NCBI GenBank assembly: GCA_037954665.1
Contig: JBBMOL010000119.1
Coordinates: forward strand, 434,001-498,000
Length of the DNA stretch: 64,000 bases
Direction of reading: 5' to 3'
DNA from: Laguncularia racemosa
Taxonomy: Eukaryota > Streptophyta > Magnoliopsida > Myrtales > Combretaceae
Positions 61,067-64,000 of this stretch are shown here, one piece after another. A model generated the notes under the pieces. The model had not been told where the DNA came from, ran no database searches, and saw only the letters and a list, made by a program, of their open reading frames with translations. Numbering within the stretch: position 1 is the stretch's first letter; each line of letters opens with the position of its first letter. The position numbers and the translations under genes were made by a program.

Positions 61067-63143
61067 ATGTCATTTGAAGAAGGGTGGTCTGCGTCGATTG
61101 GCCAGGAACTCGGAAATAATCAGCCCAAATTTGATGGGAAGAGTGGCTTTGATTCAAGGACAGGAATCTACCAGTCACTAGAGCAACTTGCTGAGCATCA
61201 CAAAATTCCATCTACACCTGAACTTGACACTGCCAGTTATGTGATTTCACAGTTTCCAAGCGATGCTGAGACGCGAATTGCACTAATTGATGCTGCTACT
61301 AATCATAGTATCACCTATGCCCAGCTTCAGCGCTCAATCAAATCGCTTGCTGCTGGACTATATCATGCAATCGGGGTCAGGAAGGGGGATGTTGTGTTCG
61401 TATTAGCCCCAAACTCGGTCTTATACCCCACCATCTGTCTAGCAGTGCTATCAGTTGGTGCCATTCTCACTACTGCTAACCCAGTTAATACAAATACTGA
61501 GATTGCCAAGCAAGTAGTTGATTCTGGTGCCAAGATTGCCATCTCTGGACCTGAGGAGCTGCGCAAGTTAGTCCCAACAGGGATTCCCACCATGCTTACA
61601 AACCGGATTCCAAACGATGATTCACTTTCCATAGAGGAATTAATAGGATGTTGTGATCCAATCGACTTGCAACTAGAAAGGCCTGCTCAAACAGAGACTG
61701 CAGCTATACTATACTCTTCGGGAACAACTGGCACTAGCAAAGGCGTAATATTAACCCATGCAAATTTCATATCCATTGTTACACTACTAAGATGGTCGGT
61801 CGATGTTATTTCATCCCAAAATGATGTTTTCCTATGTTTCATCCCTATGTTCCACATATATGGACTAGCATTCTTTGGGCTGGGGTTGTTCTGCTCTGGG
61901 ATTACAACCGTGGTGATGCAAAGATTCGATTTCCAAGTCATGCTTGATGCTATCAAAACTCACCAGGTCAATAACATAGCTGCAGTGCCACCGGTGATTC
62001 TGGGGCTGGTGAAGTATGCCAGCCAAGTGAAATGTGACCTCTCGTCACTGAGGAGGATAGGATCAGGGGCTGCCCCTCTGAGCAAAGAAATCTCTGATGC
62101 ATTTCGGGAGAAATTCCCGTGGGTGGAGCTAAGGCAAGGGTACGGACTGACGGAGAGTAGTGGTGCAGCAACATTTTTTAGATCAGGCGAACAGGCAAAG
62201 AAGCGTTCTGGATCATGTGGCAGGCTGATCCCTAAGTTTCTTGCCAAGGTGGTCGATACGGCAACAGGATTGGCTTTGCCACCCTATGAGAAAGGAGAGC
62301 TAAGGTTAAAGAGCCCAACAATCATGACGGGTTACCTAAGAAATCAAGAAGCTACGGCTGCAACCATAGATTCAGATGGATGGTTAAGAACTGGTGATCA
62401 ATGCTATTTTGATGAAGATGGCTATCTTTATATTGTTGACAGAATAAAGGAACTGATCAAGCATAATGGCTATCAGGTATGCTTGCTATGATGCTCCTGA
62501 GGCTACAGATCAATTAATTCAGTCTATGAGAATTACGGCTAGCCCTCCCAAACTATTGGTTAGACGTAGGCAAACTTTCTGAACATTTGTATTTTCATCT
62601 CCCAATAACTTTTGAAAACATTCATATGTAGGTGGCCCCTGCTGAACTTGAGGCACTACTTTTGAGTCACCCCGACATTCTTGATGCGGCTGTCATTCCG
62701 TAAGTCAACTTCTCAACATCTCTCTCCATCCCCTTCTCTCTCTTCACTCCTCTCTAAAATGACATTGAATTTCCAGTCTTGTGGATGAGGAAGCCGGGCA
62801 AGTACCGGTGGCTTATGTTGTTCGAGATGCTGGTTCTAACCTCACAGAAGAGCAAGTAATTCAATTTGTTGCAAGCCAGGTTCGTGTTGCCATTTTTAAC
62901 TTTCACCTTGAATCTTAAAAGTCACAAGCACAGCAGGTTCTGATATTCTTCTTCTGTTTTTTTTTTTTTTTTTTTAATTGCCTACTTGTGGCATCTGGTT
63001 TTTGACCATGGAAAATTCAGGTAGCTCCATATAAGAAAGTGAGGAGAGTGGGGTTCATCAGTGCAATCCCGAAATCATCTGCCGGCAAAATCTTAAGGAA
63101 ACAACTGGTTTCACAAACTCAACAACTTGTCTCCAAGTTGTGA
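61067..63143 (+). CDS. Peroxisomal 4-coumarate:CoA ligase-like enzyme (4CLL)
   Basis: Four exons: 61067-62476, 62632-62699, 62777-62879 and 63021-63143, phases 0, 2 and 0, giving 567 residues. An adenylate-forming enzyme that activates a carboxylic acid with ATP and then transfers it to CoA. Motifs: AMP-binding loop SSGTTGTSKGV (about 217-227), GYGLTE (358-363), the RTGD aspartate (444), hinge DRIKELIKHNGYQ (458-470), and the C-terminal catalytic lysine in GKILRK (about 550). It ends in SKL, a standard peroxisome import signal, so it is not a cytosolic lignin-pathway 4CL. Box II reads GELRLK rather than GEICIRG of true 4CLs. It looks closest to Arabidopsis 4CLL7 (At4g05160); the OPCL1 clade, which activates jasmonate precursors, is the other candidate. 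The exact substrate cannot be read from the sequence. Confidence 0.92.
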
Positions 63144-63879
63144 CCTGAGGAGAATATTTTCGCCTACGAAGCTCATCGTGGAATGTAACGCTTAATACAG
63201 CAAAAGCCTGCTATCCCTCAACTACGAACCGAAAGAAGTGATAATTGCTGATAGCTTTTAGTTATACGTGGCGGTGGAAGAAACTTCAGTGGTGTTAATG
63301 AGAGGAGAGAATGTCAGTAGAAAAATAAGGAAAACGATTTGCTCTTTTTAGAAGTGAAGAGTTGAATTTCTCTGTTATAATTTATCATCACTGTTTATCA
63401 TTGGATTTCTCTGTCATATCATCAACTTAGACCAATAACTACCACTAAAAGTTATTAATTAACGTAACCATTTAATATAACAAAAATTAAGATTATATAC
63501 AACGAACGCATCCTAGAACAGTTTCAACACATAAACTGAACATACTTCTTCCCTTTACTAGTTTTCTACTGTGTAGTTACTTTATATTTATTCTTCACAC
63601 TTCATTTATTATTATTAAAATTTGTATTTAATAAAATGAATCTATTCGGTGTGAAAATAATTAAAAAAAAAAAAACTAAATGTTCGATGAAGACAGTTTT
63701 GAATTGCTGTAATATAATAATACATATTTATTAACAAAGTATCCATAGTACTGCAAAATATGGCCGAATCGCAACAATTTGAAAGTAGACATTATTGATA
63801 TCTTGCAGTAATTTCCTTTCAGCCACCAAAGATGCACATCCAAATGTTCAAGAAATACCACATATTCAGAGACTTGCCC
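63144..63879. other. 3' UTR of the 4CL-like gene and spacer
   Basis: Non-coding. The likely 3' UTR runs from the stop into AT-rich DNA; a candidate polyadenylation region with aataaaatgaa lies near 63628. Confidence 0.4.
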
Positions 63880-64000
63880 TATTCAAAAACAGAATAGATA
63901 TACAAGCAGCATGATTCTACAAATGGCGGCTAGAAGGGTCTGACTGATCATTGCTGCACCGATCTTTGCCAAGAACAGAACAATTCCAATGCACGTAGCG
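63880..64000 (-). other. Possible 3' end of a - strand gene (partial)
   Basis: The last about 120 bp are less AT-rich than the spacer and two - strand frames stay open to the window edge. One ends at about 63933 with DQSDPSSRHL; the other is hydrophobic (CIGIVLFLAKIGAAMI) and ends near 63890. Neither is recognised. A converging neighbour of the 4CL-like gene is plausible but unproven. Confidence 0.25.

Noticed and set aside
61363..62247. Three - strand frames of 89-95 codons
   Set aside because: Antisense shadows of exon 1 of the 4CL-like gene.
1..64000. CRISPR arrays, bacterial operons, rRNA genes or a defence island
   Set aside because: Nothing of the kind is present; introns, plant gene families and plant transposons fill the window.

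Overview
This window looks like nuclear DNA from a flowering plant, probably a eudicot; the species cannot be told from sequence alone. It is AT-rich, has GT-AG introns, and most of it is decayed transposable elements. There are three supportable host genes, all on the + strand: a soluble NAC transcription factor of NAC050/NAC052 type (16137-18270, 4 exons), a membrane-tethered NAC of the NTL class closest to NAC053/NAC078 (46189-56409, 6 exons), and a peroxisomal 4-coumarate:CoA ligase-like enzyme ending in an SKL signal (61067-63143, 4 exons).

Layout. 1-15 kb is nested retrotransposon debris: the 3' end of a Ty3/gypsy element (LTR family A), three copies of LTR family B, two of family C, and scraps of Ty1/copia and other gypsy gag genes. 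16-18.3 kb is the first NAC gene. 19.5-21.5 kb holds a decayed LINE ORF1-like (DUF4283) gene and a solo LTR of family A. 25.7-31.4 kb is a complete Ty3/gypsy element with both LTRs, a tRNA-Met primer site and a 5-bp target duplication; its gag-pol frame is broken only by four nonsense codons. 33-38 kb is a plant-mobile-domain pseudogene apparently split by a Mutator-like element with inverted repeats. 38.5-42.1 kb has a tandem array, a Tat/Ogre-type pol with two RNase H domains, and a second solo LTR A. 42.2-45.5 kb is a dead hAT element.

46-56 kb is the NTL gene. Its third intron is 7.2 kb because an antisense L1-type LINE of about 5.4 kb, flanked by 16-bp target duplications, sits inside it. 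56.4-61 kb is intergenic, with a local duplication. The 4CL-like gene follows, and the last about 120 bp may be the 3' end of another gene on the - strand.

The two NAC genes share the same intron phases and the same length of second exon but differ in C-terminal output: a coiled coil in one, a membrane anchor in the other. I see no operon-like or defence-like system. The most informative material is the transposon archaeology: the nested LINE, the gypsy U3 palindrome array that differs between the two LTRs, the tRNA-like module inside LTR family B, and the LTR start of family A lying inside the polyprotein reading frame.
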